Shown: positions 8,701 through 17,709, counted from the stretch's first letter. The stretch is DNA of 41,352 nt from DASWOJ01 sp036398775 (GCA_036398775.1 DASWOJ010000180.1:1-41352); one strand, 5' to 3'. Made by a program: numbers and translations. Notes: generated from the letters alone by a model not told the origin.

Positions 8701-9660
8701 TCATCCACCCTTCGGTCCCTCCTGCATCCTCGTCCACATGTCCTGGATCGCCTGGGTGACCTGCCCGCTGGAGATCGCGTGCAGGCACTTCAGGCCGATG
8801 GGGCAGGGTTCGCGCAGCCAGCAGGGCGAGCACGGCAGCGGCGTGTAGAACTCGACGTTCCCGGCATAGTGCGTGTTGACCGGGTGCTCGAAGCCGCCGA
8901 TGACCACGACCGATGGGACGCGGACCGCCGCGGCTATGTGCATCGGACCGGATACCGGCCCCACATAGATGTCCGCCGCGGCGATGGCGGCAGTAAGCTC
9001 CTTGATGGTGGTGCCGTCCCGCAGGTCCAGATGGCTGTCGCCAAGGGCGCCCTCATCGGCGCCGTCCCTGTTGCCGACCTCGATCACCGTCCCGAACCGG
9101 CAGACGTTGCCGATCAGCTCCGTCCAGGACCGGTCCGGCCAGTCCTTGTTCGGCGTGAAACGGCTCGCGCGCCGGGTGGCGACCACCCAGGGACGCGGCA
9201 GGTCCTTCCAGGCGCTGGCGTAGCGCGCAGCGATGTCCTGATCCACCACGCAGTCCGGCTGGGTGTCCGTCACACGCACTCCCAGCTTGTCGCCGATCAG
9301 CCTGGCGATGTGGACCGGGGAAGGCACGATGTGGGTGTACTCGATGAACAGCGCCCCCTCCGGCATGGCGGAATAGGGGTGGACCGCATCAATATAGGGG
9401 AGGCCCTGCACCAGGTCGGTGAACTTCGTGTAGAAGTTTATGCGGCCCGTCGGGTTCACCCGTTTCAGTTCGCGCAGGGCAGGGGTGAGCATCAGCACAT
9501 CCCCGATCCCTGCGTCGCGGGCGATGTGCACCACGGGCTGGTGCGCCGGGCTGCTGAACGGAATGGGATGCAGGGCCGTCCGCGCCAGGATGCCGGACCG
9601 CGTCAGGACCTGGCGACGCAGCGTGGCGCGCAGGTGGCCCTTGATAAGCGGGAACTTCAT
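8701..9660 (-). CDS. Glycosyltransferase family 9, heptosyltransferase-like
   Basis: A 319-residue GT-B protein of the ADP-heptose:LPS heptosyltransferase family. HIARDAGIGDVLMLTPALRELKRVNP is the family's N-terminal acceptor-side motif. ELTAAIAAADIYVGPVSGPMHIAAAVRVPSVVVIGG is the C-terminal nucleotide-sugar motif, although the usual D-S/T-G-P is here VSGP. The last 70 residues carry a Cys cluster (LPCSPCWLREPCPIGLKCLHAI) seen in some bacterial GT9 proteins. The ATG at 9660 was chosen because the 67 upstream codons in frame are Arg/Pro/Ser-rich shadow. It stands alone, flanked by the GT2 gene (225-bp spacer) and the DUF3431-type gene (88-bp spacer). It probably acts on lipid-linked oligosaccharide or LPS core. 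Confidence 0.8.
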   Translation of the reverse strand: MKFPLIKGHLRATLRRQVLTRSGILARTALHPIPFSSPAHQPVVHIARDAGIGDVLMLTPALRELKRVNPTGRINFYTKFTDLVQGLPYIDAVHPYSAMPEGALFIEYTHIVPSPVHIARLIGDKLGVRVTDTQPDCVVDQDIAARYASAWKDLPRPWVVATRRASRFTPNKDWPDRSWTELIGNVCRFGTVIEVGNRDGADEGALGDSHLDLRDGTTIKELTAAIAAADIYVGPVSGPMHIAAAVRVPSVVVIGGFEHPVNTHYAGNVEFYTPLPCSPCWLREPCPIGLKCLHAISSGQVTQAIQDMWTRMQEGPKGG

Positions 9661-9748
9661 CGTGCCCCGCAACCGGACGGCGGGCGCAGGCCCTGTTCCA
9701 TGGGCTGGGCTCGGCAGCCGGTCATTGCGTCCCGCGCCAACCGCGCAC

Positions 9749-10639
9749 CTAGTTCGCCGCCCAATCCGCGACCCGCCGCTTGATCGCCGGCACGACCCGG
9801 AGATGCAGCGGCTTCTTGGGGTCCGGCAAGGCGAAGCGGGTCGGCAAGGCCTCGAACTCATCAGGATACGGCGCAGAATCCGGAGCCGGGAACAGGAAAG
9901 GCTCGCCCATCATGTGCAGCCACAGCCGTTCCAGGATGTAGCCGTAGGCTTTGTGGCCGTTCGCCGCCTCCAGCGCGAGTTCCAGGCTCCGGCGCGGCAT
10001 CTGCTTCAGCCGCTCCTGCCGCACGGCGAAACAGGCGCCATAGGAGTATCGGCCGACGAGATGGCGCTCCGCCTCCTCGACCAGTCCGGCCCATTCGCAT
10101 CGCCGCAGGAAGTGGCTCGCGATGTTGACCCCCTCCGGCAGGCCGTGGAGGTGCAGATACCAGCTCCCCATCGTCCTCGCGCCGGGATCGAAGAATTGCA
10201 GCGGCCCCCAGTTCGCCAGGGAGAACAGCTCGGGCCGCACGCGCGCGCCGCCGATGAAGGCGCCCGTTTCGCGGGACAGGACGTTCTTCGGCGGCAGCTC
10301 CTTCGAGGCGATCCATCGCCAGGCCAGCGGCTGGACATCATGCCATCGGCGCCACTCACCGAGCAGCGCGATGATGTCCGGGCTGTGCTCGAGCGGGTCG
10401 CCCTGCAGGAAAACGGTGAAGCCGTCCCCGAACGCGGTCTTGTCCAGGATGTGGCGGAGGATGGTGTCGGACTCGCGGCCGCTGTTGGCGAGCGCTACGA
10501 TGCGGTCGGCACGCTTGAGGGCAGGCGCGGACGTGATCTCCGCGCCCTTGTTGTAGATGGTGACATCAAAATCGCCGGGTATGTCGCCCACCCAGTCCAG
10601 GTTCTCGGAATAGCGGGCGATCACGATCTCGCTTCTCAT
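9749..10639 (-). CDS. DUF3431-type protein
   Basis: A 296-residue protein resembling the DUF3431 family. It begins EIVIARYSENLDWVGDIPGDFDVTIYNKG, then NSGRESDTILRHILD and FTVFLQGDPLEHSPDI, the segments that typify this family, which is often encoded beside glycosyltransferases. The function is not established; the FLQGDP region is compatible with a nucleotide-sugar-binding fold. ATG at 10639 was chosen because the 46 codons upstream, back to a non-ATG start at 10777, lack family similarity. It is the outermost gene of this strand in the glycan island. Confidence 0.7.
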   Translation of the reverse strand: MRSEIVIARYSENLDWVGDIPGDFDVTIYNKGAEITSAPALKRADRIVALANSGRESDTILRHILDKTAFGDGFTVFLQGDPLEHSPDIIALLGEWRRWHDVQPLAWRWIASKELPPKNVLSRETGAFIGGARVRPELFSLANWGPLQFFDPGARTMGSWYLHLHGLPEGVNIASHFLRRCEWAGLVEEAERHLVGRYSYGACFAVRQERLKQMPRRSLELALEAANGHKAYGYILERLWLHMMGEPFLFPAPDSAPYPDEFEALPTRFALPDPKKPLHLRVVPAIKRRVADWAAN

Positions 10640-11136
10640 GTGTCTAACCCCTGCTCCATCCCTCGCCGCCAAGCGGCCCGGCAGCGAGGATATCAGCGTT
10701 CCGATGGCGAACCAGCCAGGCCCGGGTCCTATACGCCGCCAGGTGCGGCCAGCCAAGGACCAGATGTTGCAGCGCACAAATAGGTGTCCGCACGTGCCAA
10801 CCCGGAATGGCTCAGCCGTGCGTCCGGCGCCGCCCGTCCCAGCGGCATCGGGCCGGCCATTGCTGAGCCTGATGCTCCACCTCCCACGTCAACCTCAGTC
10901 CTTCCGGCACGACGCCCGACATGTTCCGTCAGGGCGCCGGCCGGACCGCTCCTGGACGGGGCGGCGAAGGCGGCCGATCCTTCACCTTTCGATCCCGCTC
11001 GCCTCGCAGCCCTCGATCCCCGGACATGCCGCAGGCTCCGCGGCTGGCAGCCAACATCGCCGTCCCCAACCAAGCGAAGCACCAGGCGGCATCAGAGGGA
11101 CGCGGCTGCCGCATGGGTCTGGAGCCACCGCTCCGC
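10640..11136. other. 497-bp spacer between island and MFS gene
   Basis: It lies upstream of the DUF3431-type gene and downstream of the MFS stop. It should contain the promoter of the former. Frames on both strands yield Pro/Arg/Ser-rich peptides with no recognisable domain. I see no clear terminator hairpin with a T run, RNA gene or mobile-element end. Confidence 0.35.
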
Positions 11137-12840
11137 TCAGTCCGCGCCGAGGGCCGGCCGAGCCGCCGTGACCACCACAGTCCGCATCCCGCCGCGCCAG
11201 GAGGCAAGCGCCGCCACCAAATACAGCAGCGCCGAGAAGCTGAAGGCATACATCAGCCCATGCTTGAACGGAGCCGACATCAACCCGGGAAAGAACGTCT
11301 TGCCCGTCAACGCCGCGGCATTGGCCGGCGCCAAGGCATGCAGCACGTCGGCCGGAATCAGCTCCCCCATCGGATTATAGCCAAGGAACGCCGCGAACAG
11401 GCTGGCAACCGGCGGCGTGCTCGCCACCTGGTGCGCCACCGCCGGCGGCACGTGCTCCGCCAGCAACCCGGCCTCCATGGACTGCGGCAGCGTCGCCGCC
11501 AGTCCCGCCAGCATCAGGCTGAAGAACAGCCCGATGGACAGCACCTGCCCGGCATTGGTCGTCGTCGCCCGTATGCCCGACGCCTGTCCCCGCTCCTGCG
11601 GCGGCACCGAGTTCATGATCTGCGTGCTGTTCGGCGCCACGAACAGCCCCGAGCCGAACCCGTTGGCAAACAGCAGCGCCGCAAACGCCCCATAGGAGAA
11701 ATCCGCCGGCAGCACCATCAGCAGCACGAAGCTGACCGCCCCCAGCACCATTCCGCCGACCGCAAACGGCATCCCGCCGATCCTGTCGGAGCAATACCCG
11801 GCAATCGGCCCGGCCAGCAGGAACCCCGCCGTCAACGGCAGCATGAAGATCGCCGACCAAAGCGGCGTCTCCTCGAACGAGTAGCCATGCAGCGGCAGCC
11901 AGATACCCTGCAGCCAGATGATCAGCATGAACTGCAGCCCGCCCCGGGCCACCGCAGAAGACAGGTTGGCGATATTGCCGCAGGCGAACGGCGCAATGCG
12001 GAACAACTGGAAATCCAGCATCGGCCGCACCGCCCGCCGCTCCACCATGACGAACGCCACGAGCGACAGCAGCCCCAGCGCGAACAAGCCCAGCACGAAC
12101 GGGCTGGTCCAGGCCATCACCTGGTCGCCATACGGCTGGATGCCATAGGTGATCGCCGACAGTATCAGCACCAGGCCCAGCGCAAAGGTGACGTTGCCGG
12201 CCCAATCAATCTTATGCGTCACCCGGCTCGGCGAATCGCGCAGCTTCCAATAGGCCCAGACCGTGCCCAGCAGCCCGAACGGCACGTTGATCCAGAACAC
12301 CAGCCGCCAGTTTGTATCAGCCAGCAAGCCGCCGATCAGCAAGCCGATGAACTGCCCGCCGATCGCCGCCACCACGTTGATGCCCAGGGCCAGCCCACGC
12401 TGATGCGCCGGGAAGGCATCCGTCAGGATGGCGGTGGAGTTCGCCATCAGCAGCGCGCCGCCAACACCCTGGATCATCCGCACCGAGATCAGGTAGACCG
12501 CCGCAAAATCCCCCTGACCCGGCAACAAGCTCAGCGCCACCGAGGCCGCGGTGAAGATCGCAAACCCCAAATTATACATCCGCGCCCGGCCGAACTGATC
12601 CCCCAGCCGGCCAAACGCCACCACCAGCACCGCCGTCGCGATCATGTAGCCGATGATGGCCCAGAGCAGGTAATTGACGTTGCCGGGGTCCAGCGCCTTC
12701 AACCCGATGCCCCGGAACACCGCCGGCAGGCTGATCAGCAGGATCGAGCTGTTGATCGCCGCCGCCAGCATCCCGAGCGTGGTGTTGCTCAGCGCCACCC
12801 ACTTGTAGCCGTCATCCCGTTCGGGCCGTGCGTATGACAT
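11137..12840 (-). CDS. MFS transporter, DHA2 (EmrB/QacA-type) drug exporter
   Basis: A 567-residue inner-membrane proton antiporter of the 14-helix drug:H+ family. TTLGMLAAAINSSILLISLP is the first helix with the DHA2-type start, and GRLGDQFGRARMYNLGF is motif A in the first cytoplasmic loop. RMIQGVGGALLMANSTAIL and GLALGINVVAAIGGQFIGLLIGGLL form the motif B/C helices; further helices extend to about residue 550. The ATG at 12840 has AAGGAT at a good distance, whereas the frame's extension to 13062 is antisense to the regulator. The tetR gene is divergent with only 73 bp between start codons, so the exporter is probably repressed by it. Substrate unknown. Confidence 0.9.
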   Translation of the reverse strand: MSYARPERDDGYKWVALSNTTLGMLAAAINSSILLISLPAVFRGIGLKALDPGNVNYLLWAIIGYMIATAVLVVAFGRLGDQFGRARMYNLGFAIFTAASVALSLLPGQGDFAAVYLISVRMIQGVGGALLMANSTAILTDAFPAHQRGLALGINVVAAIGGQFIGLLIGGLLADTNWRLVFWINVPFGLLGTVWAYWKLRDSPSRVTHKIDWAGNVTFALGLVLILSAITYGIQPYGDQVMAWTSPFVLGLFALGLLSLVAFVMVERRAVRPMLDFQLFRIAPFACGNIANLSSAVARGGLQFMLIIWLQGIWLPLHGYSFEETPLWSAIFMLPLTAGFLLAGPIAGYCSDRIGGMPFAVGGMVLGAVSFVLLMVLPADFSYGAFAALLFANGFGSGLFVAPNSTQIMNSVPPQERGQASGIRATTTNAGQVLSIGLFFSLMLAGLAATLPQSMEAGLLAEHVPPAVAHQVASTPPVASLFAAFLGYNPMGELIPADVLHALAPANAAALTGKTFFPGLMSAPFKHGLMYAFSFSALLYLVAALASWRGGMRTVVVTAARPALGAD

Positions 12841-12921
12841 GCAGCATCCTTGGTGCAGACCGGGCCATCCCAGGCTATACCTGAGGATAAGCTCTAATAA
12901 CGGATATACGAGGATGTCCTC
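12841..12921. promoter_or_regulatory. Divergent promoter/operator between MFS and tetR genes
   Basis: The short gap between the two start codons is AT-richer than its surroundings. It contains two similar direct stretches, TATACCTGAGGAT and TATACGAGGAT, about 20 bp apart. An inverted repeat GAGGA-TG-TCCTC spans 12910-12921 and includes the tetR ATG. These are plausible TetR binding sites, allowing repression of both genes. This is inferred from position and symmetry. Confidence 0.4.
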
Positions 12922-13543
12922 ACGAATCGCAAGCGGCCAGGCTCCCGCACGCTCGCCCGTCACGTCACGCGCACCGCAGCGGCAGCGTGGCCGCGACCGC
13001 GTGACCGCGCTGCTGGCCGCCGCCGCCGTCCTGTTCGTGGAGCGCGGATACGACGCCGCCACGATGACGGAGATCGCCGCCCGCGCCGGCGCCTCGATCG
13101 GCTCGCTCTACCTGTTCTTCCCCACCAAGCCGGCCCTGGCGCAGGCAATGCTGGCCGACCTGGCCGAAACCTTGTCGGCCCGCCTGGACACCCTGCAACT
13201 GCGGGTCGGCGGCTCCACCGCCGCGGCGATCGCCGACGCCCTGTTCCTGGAGCTGTCGGCGTTCCTGCAGCAGCATCCCGTCTATGCCGTGCTGATTGAC
13301 CTCGCGGGTGACGACGCCTGGCGCCAGGCAGTCCGCACCCAGCGGCGCCTCCAGGTCGCGGCCCTGTTCGAGCTTGCTGCCCCAGCCCTGCCGGCGGACC
13401 AGGCCGAGCGGCTTGCCCTGCTGGTGCCGTCGCTGATGCGTTCCGTCATGATGCTGGGCGGTGAACCGGCGCCGTTGCGGGCCGCCTGCCTGCAAGAACT
13501 CCGCGCCATGCTCCATCACCACCTGGCGTGGGCCTCGGCGTGA
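12914..13543 (+). CDS. TetR/AcrR family transcriptional regulator
   Basis: A 209-residue repressor. The helix-turn-helix lies at about residues 28-75: RVTALLAAAAVLFVERGYDAATMTEIAARAGASIGSLYLFFPTKPALAQAM, the classic TetR N-terminus. The variable C-terminal ligand domain is Leu/Ala-rich. The frame is open further upstream to 12839, but ATG 12914 gives the usual length. A GAGG touches the ATG directly, so initiation is not well predicted, and a TTG or GTG nearby could be used. Its divergent arrangement with the DHA2 exporter points to control of that pump and of itself, with a pump substrate as likely inducer. Confidence 0.85.
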   Translation: MSSRIASGQAPARSPVTSRAPQRQRGRDRVTALLAAAAVLFVERGYDAATMTEIAARAGASIGSLYLFFPTKPALAQAMLADLAETLSARLDTLQLRVGGSTAAAIADALFLELSAFLQQHPVYAVLIDLAGDDAWRQAVRTQRRLQVAALFELAAPALPADQAERLALLVPSLMRSVMMLGGEPAPLRAACLQELRAMLHHHLAWASA

Positions 13544-13592
13544 TCCTGGCTTTTACCGAAGGCATCCCAGGACCCAAGTCACCCCCAGCATC

Positions 13593-13625
13593 GGTGGCGC
13601 CCCAGCATCCCCTGGGAGCGCCGCC
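13593..13625. terminator. Candidate bidirectional terminator hairpin
   Basis: It lies between the convergent ends of tetR and paoC. GGTGGCGC plus CCCAG pairs with CTGGG plus GCGCCGCC around a 6-base loop, with one mismatch and one bulged A. There is no T run on either side, so it may only assist termination or stabilise 3' ends. Confidence 0.35.
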
Positions 13626-13637
13626 GGCTCGGTGGGG

Positions 13638-15857
13638 CTAGCTAACCTCGGGCAACTCGGCGATCAGCTTGTCCAACGTGATCGGGTAGTCGCGCACCCG
13701 TACCCCGGTTGCGTTGTAAACCGCGTTGGCCACCGCGGCGCCCACGCCGCACAGCCCCAGCTCGCCGATGCCCTTGGCCTTCATCGGCGAGGACATCGGG
13801 TCCACCTCGTCGAGGAACTCCACATCCATGTGCGGGATGTCGGCATGCACCGGCACCTCATAGCCCGCCAGGTCGTGGTTGACGAAGAAGCCAAGCCGCG
13901 TGTCCACCGCCAGCTCCTCCATCAGCGCGCCGCCGACGCCCATCGTCATCGCGCCGATCACCTGGCTGCGCGCCGACTTGGGGTTCAGGATGCGTCCCGC
14001 CGCGCACACCGCCAACATCCGGCGCACCCGGACCTCGCCGGTGAAGCGGTCCACCGCCGCCTCGACGAAGTGCCCGGCAAACGTGGACTGCTGATGCGTC
14101 TTGGCCAGGTCGCCATACTCGATGGCGTCCTCGGCCACCATCTCGCCATCCCGTGCGGCATCGCCCAGCTTGGCGACCCGGTTGCCCGACCGCACCTCGC
14201 CATCCGCGAACACGGCATCCCCGGAGTTGAACCCGTTCTTCTGCGCCACCGCCTCCCGCAGCTTCATGCAAGCGGCATAGACGCCCGAGGTGGAGTTGTT
14301 CGCCCCGAACTGGCCGCCCGACCCGGCCGAAACCGGGAAGTCGGAATCACCCAGCCTGACGACGACCTTGTCCAGCCCGACGCCCATCATCTCCGCCGCA
14401 GTCTGGGCGATGATGGTGTAGCTGCCGGTACCGATGTCGGTCATGTCCGTCTCGACCGTCACGACGCCCTTGCCGTCGAGCCGCACCCGCGCCCCCGACT
14501 TCATCAGCACGTTGTTGCGGAAGCCGGCTGCCACGCCCATGCCCACCAGCCAACGCCCGTCCGTCACCGAGCCTGGCTTGGCGTTGCGCCTGGCCCATCC
14601 GAACCGCTCGGCGCCCTGCCGCAGGCACTGCACCAGTTGCCGCTGCGAGAACGGCCGATACGGCTTCTCCGGGTCCACCTGGGTGTCGTTGACGACCCGG
14701 AACTCCACCGGGTCCATCCCAAGCTTCTCCGCCATCTCGTCCATTGCCACCTCAAGCGCCATCAGGCCCGGCGCCTCGCCCGGCGCACGCATGGCATTGC
14801 CTTCCGGCAGGTCCAACTCAGCCAGCTTCATCGCCGTCAGCCGGTTGGCGCCGGCATACATCAGCTTGGTCTGCGACACCGCCGTTTCCGGCCTGCCGTC
14901 GGGCAGGTTGCCCGACGTGCTCTCATGCGCGATCGCCGTGATCTTGCCGTCCCTCGCGGCGCCGATCCGGACGCGCTGTATGGTGGCCGGGCGATGGGTC
15001 GCGTTGTTGGCCATCATCGGCCGGGTCAGCGCCACCTTCACCGGGCGCCGCGCCGCGCGGGCGCCCAGGGCCGCCATCGCCGCATCGGCACGCAGGAACA
15101 GCTTGCCGCCGAAACCGCCGCCGACATAAGGCGAATCCACCCGCACGTTCGCCTCGGGGATGTCGAGCGTCTTCGCAAGATCCCTCTTGGTCCACGCGAT
15201 CATCTGGTTCGAGGTCCAGACCGTCAGATGGTCGCCCTGCCAGGACGCGATGGTGGCGAACGGCTCCATCATCGCATGGCTCTCGTCAGGCGTCGTATAG
15301 GTCGCATCAAGCCGCACCGGCGCCGCCGCAAACGCGGCATCGAAGTTGCCCACCTCGTCCCTCGGCCCGGCGCCGCTGCCCTCGCCGCTGTCGGCGCCGA
15401 CCGGCTTGGCGTTCGCGGCCTCCTTGGCGAGGTCGAACTTGCCCGGCGCCCGTGCATAGTCAACCCGGATCAGCATCGCTGCGGCGCGGGCCTGCTCGAA
15501 CGTCTCCGCCACCACGATGCCGATGGCCTGATGGTAGTGCTGGATGTCCGGCCCGCCGAACAGGGACGCGGTGTTCATCTTCCCAAGGCCGAGCTTCGGC
15601 ACGTTCAACGTGGTGAGGACGGCGATCACGCCGGACGCCGCCTTCGCCTCGTCAACATGGATCGCGTCGATCCGGCCCTTGGCGATGGCCGAGCCTACGA
15701 TGAAGCCATACGCCTGGTTCGGCACGACGTCGTGCCGCTCATAGGCGTAGGCTGCAGTGCCCGTGGTCTTGAACTTCCCATCAATCCGGTCGAGCGGCTT
15801 GCCTACGACCTTCATCTGGTCAATGGGATTGGTGGTCGCGGGAGTGTCGAACTTCAT
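13638..15857 (-). CDS. paoC: Periplasmic aldehyde oxidoreductase, molybdopterin-binding subunit
   Basis: A 739-residue large subunit of the xanthine-oxidase family, carrying the molybdenum cofactor (PaoC/YagR-like) and oxidising aldehydes to acids. VGKPLDRIDGKFKTTGTAAYAYE is the family's N-terminal segment. Others visible are YVGGGFGGKLFLRADAAMAALGAR, LRAPGE-type AMRAPGEAPGLMALEVAMDEMA, TDIGTGSYTIIAQTAAEMM and the C-terminal KGIGELGLCGVGAAVANAV. The Glu at about 699 in that last motif matches the conserved base. It follows the FAD subunit gene by 3 bp and is the last gene of the operon. It has no signal peptide, consistent with export of the assembled complex using the small subunit's Tat signal. 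The XdhC-like PaoD maturation protein is not encoded nearby. Confidence 0.88.
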   Translation of the reverse strand: MKFDTPATTNPIDQMKVVGKPLDRIDGKFKTTGTAAYAYERHDVVPNQAYGFIVGSAIAKGRIDAIHVDEAKAASGVIAVLTTLNVPKLGLGKMNTASLFGGPDIQHYHQAIGIVVAETFEQARAAAMLIRVDYARAPGKFDLAKEAANAKPVGADSGEGSGAGPRDEVGNFDAAFAAAPVRLDATYTTPDESHAMMEPFATIASWQGDHLTVWTSNQMIAWTKRDLAKTLDIPEANVRVDSPYVGGGFGGKLFLRADAAMAALGARAARRPVKVALTRPMMANNATHRPATIQRVRIGAARDGKITAIAHESTSGNLPDGRPETAVSQTKLMYAGANRLTAMKLAELDLPEGNAMRAPGEAPGLMALEVAMDEMAEKLGMDPVEFRVVNDTQVDPEKPYRPFSQRQLVQCLRQGAERFGWARRNAKPGSVTDGRWLVGMGVAAGFRNNVLMKSGARVRLDGKGVVTVETDMTDIGTGSYTIIAQTAAEMMGVGLDKVVVRLGDSDFPVSAGSGGQFGANNSTSGVYAACMKLREAVAQKNGFNSGDAVFADGEVRSGNRVAKLGDAARDGEMVAEDAIEYGDLAKTHQQSTFAGHFVEAAVDRFTGEVRVRRMLAVCAAGRILNPKSARSQVIGAMTMGVGGALMEELAVDTRLGFFVNHDLAGYEVPVHADIPHMDVEFLDEVDPMSSPMKAKGIGELGLCGVGAAVANAVYNATGVRVRDYPITLDKLIAELPEVS

Positions 15858-15860
15858 GGT

Positions 15861-16811
15861 TCAGGCCTTCGCTTCGGCGATGACGGCGGCGAGCGTGCGC
15901 CCGACCAGCGGCACCTTGAATGCGTTGTCGTCGGTGGGTTGGGCGCCCTGCATCAGCCGGGCGGCCACGGCCTTGGCGCCGCGCGGCATCTCGGCTTCGG
16001 CTGCCTCGACGCGCCACGGCCTGGGGGCCACGCCGCCCACGGCCACATGTCCTGTGCCGTCGGGCTGCACGACCGCCGCGATGGAAACCAAGGCGTAGGC
16101 ATAGGACGCCCGGTCGCGCACCTTGCGGTAGAACTGCTTGCCGCCCACCGGGGCCGGCAGCACGACGGCGGTTATCAGCTCGCCAGGCTCCAGCACCGTC
16201 TCCACCTGCGGCGTGTCGCCGGGCAGGCGGTAGAAGTCGGCAATGGCGATCCGCCGCGTGCCGCCATCCGGCTTCACGGTCTCGACCACGGCGTCCAGCA
16301 CGCGCATCGCCACGGCCATGTCGCCGGGGTAGGTCGCAATGCACGACTCGCTGCCGCCGATCACCGCAAGCTGGCGGCTGATGCCGGGGATCGCGGCGCA
16401 GCCGCTGCCGGGCTGCCGCTTGTTGCAGGGCTGGTTGGTGTCATAGAAGTACGGGCAGCGCGTGCGCTGCAGCAGGTTGCCGGCGGTGGTCGCCTTGTTG
16501 CGCAACTGCCCGGACGCGCCCGCCACGATGGCGCGGGACAGCACGCCATAGTCGCGCCGCACCCGCTCATCCGCCGCCAGCGCCGTGTTGCGCACCAGCG
16601 CACCGATCCGCAGCCCGCCCTCCGGCGTCGGCTCTATCTTGTCGAGCGCCAGGCCATTCACGTCGATCAGGTGCACCGGCGTCTCGATCTGCAGCTTCAT
16701 CAGGTCGAGCAGGTTGGTCCCCCCGGCGATGAAGCGGGACCCCTCGATGCGGGACGCAGCCGCGGCGGCCGCAGCCGGCGTCGAGGCGCGCTCATAGGTA
16801 AACGGCCTCAT
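15861..16811 (-). CDS. paoB: Periplasmic aldehyde oxidoreductase, FAD subunit with 4Fe-4S insert
   Basis: A 316-residue medium subunit that passes electrons from the molybdenum site through FAD. RFIAGGTNLLDLMKLQIETP is the FAD-binding loop and IVAGASGQLRNKATTAGNLLQRTRCPYFY the second. Four cysteines at about 119, 129, 138 and 157, in the insert RCPYFYDTNQPCNKRQPGSGC and ESC, match the extra 4Fe-4S-binding segment that marks PaoB among this family. Length equals that of E. coli PaoB. Its ATG overlaps the stop of paoA by 4 bp, so the three genes are translationally coupled. Confidence 0.9.
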   Translation of the reverse strand: MRPFTYERASTPAAAAAAASRIEGSRFIAGGTNLLDLMKLQIETPVHLIDVNGLALDKIEPTPEGGLRIGALVRNTALAADERVRRDYGVLSRAIVAGASGQLRNKATTAGNLLQRTRCPYFYDTNQPCNKRQPGSGCAAIPGISRQLAVIGGSESCIATYPGDMAVAMRVLDAVVETVKPDGGTRRIAIADFYRLPGDTPQVETVLEPGELITAVVLPAPVGGKQFYRKVRDRASYAYALVSIAAVVQPDGTGHVAVGGVAPRPWRVEAAEAEMPRGAKAVAARLMQGAQPTDDNAFKVPLVGRTLAAVIAEAKA

Positions 16812-17470
16812 GCCAGCTCTCCCTTGGCTTCGGTCATGGCTTCAAGGATGTTCGAGTAGGCGCCGCACCGGCAGATGTTGCCGCTCATCCGCTCCCGCAT
16901 CTCGTCGTTGGTGGCCTCCATGGGCGCCAGCAGGTCCGCGGTGACATGGCTGGGCACCCCGGCCTTGATCTCCGCCAGCACCCCCATCGCCGAGCAGATC
17001 TGCCCCGGCGTGCAATAGCCGCACTGGTAGCCGTCATGCTTCACGAAGGCCGCCTGCATCGGATGCAGCTTGTCAGGAGTGCCAAGCCCCTCGATCGTCG
17101 AGATCTTGTCGCCCTGGTGCATCACGGCGAGGGTCAGGCACGAGTTGATCCGATGCCCGTCCACCATCACCGTGCAGGCACCGCATTGCCCATGGTCGCA
17201 ACCCTTCTTGCTGCCGGTGAGCCGCAGGTGCTCGCGCAGCGCATCAAGCAGGGTGGTGCGGGTGTCGAGCGTAAGCTGATGCAGTTGACCGTTCACGTCG
17301 AGCGATACCGCCATCATGGTGGGCGCCGACGTGTCGGAAGCCAACATGGCAGGAGCCGGTGCCGCAGCCCGGGTAGCACCGGCCGGAACCGCGGCAGTGG
17401 TCGCCAGCGTCGCTGCGCCGGCAACCAGGACCTCGCGCCGCGACAGGTTTGGATCGTTGATGGGAGACAC
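16808..17470 (-). CDS. paoA: Periplasmic aldehyde oxidoreductase, 2Fe-2S subunit with Tat signal
   Basis: A 220-residue small subunit. Residues 10-32 (SRREVLVAGAATLATTAAVPAGA) form a twin-arginine signal, so the enzyme should act in the periplasm. Eight cysteines bind two 2Fe-2S clusters: C91, C96, C99 and C111 in CDHGQCGACTVMVDGHRINSC, then C150, C153, C200 and C202 in CGYCTPGQ and NICRCG. The start is GTG at 17470, preceded by AAGGAG at ideal spacing. It is the first gene of paoABC; about 240 bp of spacer upstream should hold the promoter. The likely role is detoxification of aromatic or other aldehydes. Physiological substrate and electron acceptor cannot be assigned. Confidence 0.9.
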   Translation of the reverse strand: MSPINDPNLSRREVLVAGAATLATTAAVPAGATRAAAPAPAMLASDTSAPTMMAVSLDVNGQLHQLTLDTRTTLLDALREHLRLTGSKKGCDHGQCGACTVMVDGHRINSCLTLAVMHQGDKISTIEGLGTPDKLHPMQAAFVKHDGYQCGYCTPGQICSAMGVLAEIKAGVPSHVTADLLAPMEATNDEMRERMSGNICRCGAYSNILEAMTEAKGELA

Positions 17471-17709
17471 GGCGCAACTCCTTGCCTACTGGGTGACCGC
17501 TGGATCGAGGTGAAACCCAACTGCGTCTTGGCAAAGCTATGTCGTAGCGTCGGCCAACAGGATTACCCACGGAAAACGGCATGCAGTCATACCGGATATT
17601 CATGAATGGCGCGACGTGGCCTGGTCCGGACGCCTAACCGCTGGGCGCCGCAAAGCCTGTTAGCGGTGTGCCGGCATGCCCGGCCGGCTAAGGCCCACTC
17701 CATGCAAGA

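Noticed and set aside
10729..11082. Minus-strand frame of 117 codons in the spacer before the MFS gene
   Set aside because: Gly/Ala/Arg-rich, no family resemblance, no ribosome binding site; likely chance in high-GC DNA.
10921..12837. 638-codon plus-strand frame opposite the MFS gene
   Set aside because: Its Arg/Gln/His/Pro-rich product is the mirror of a real 14-helix transporter on the minus strand.
13461..16859. 1132-codon plus-strand frame opposite paoBC
   Set aside because: Antisense shadow of two well-supported oxidoreductase subunits; its residues are His/Arg/Pro/Gly-biased.
17620..17690. Short inverted repeats after paoA, such as ACCGCT with AGCGGT
   Set aside because: Stems of about six bases without a U run; not convincing as a terminator or riboswitch.
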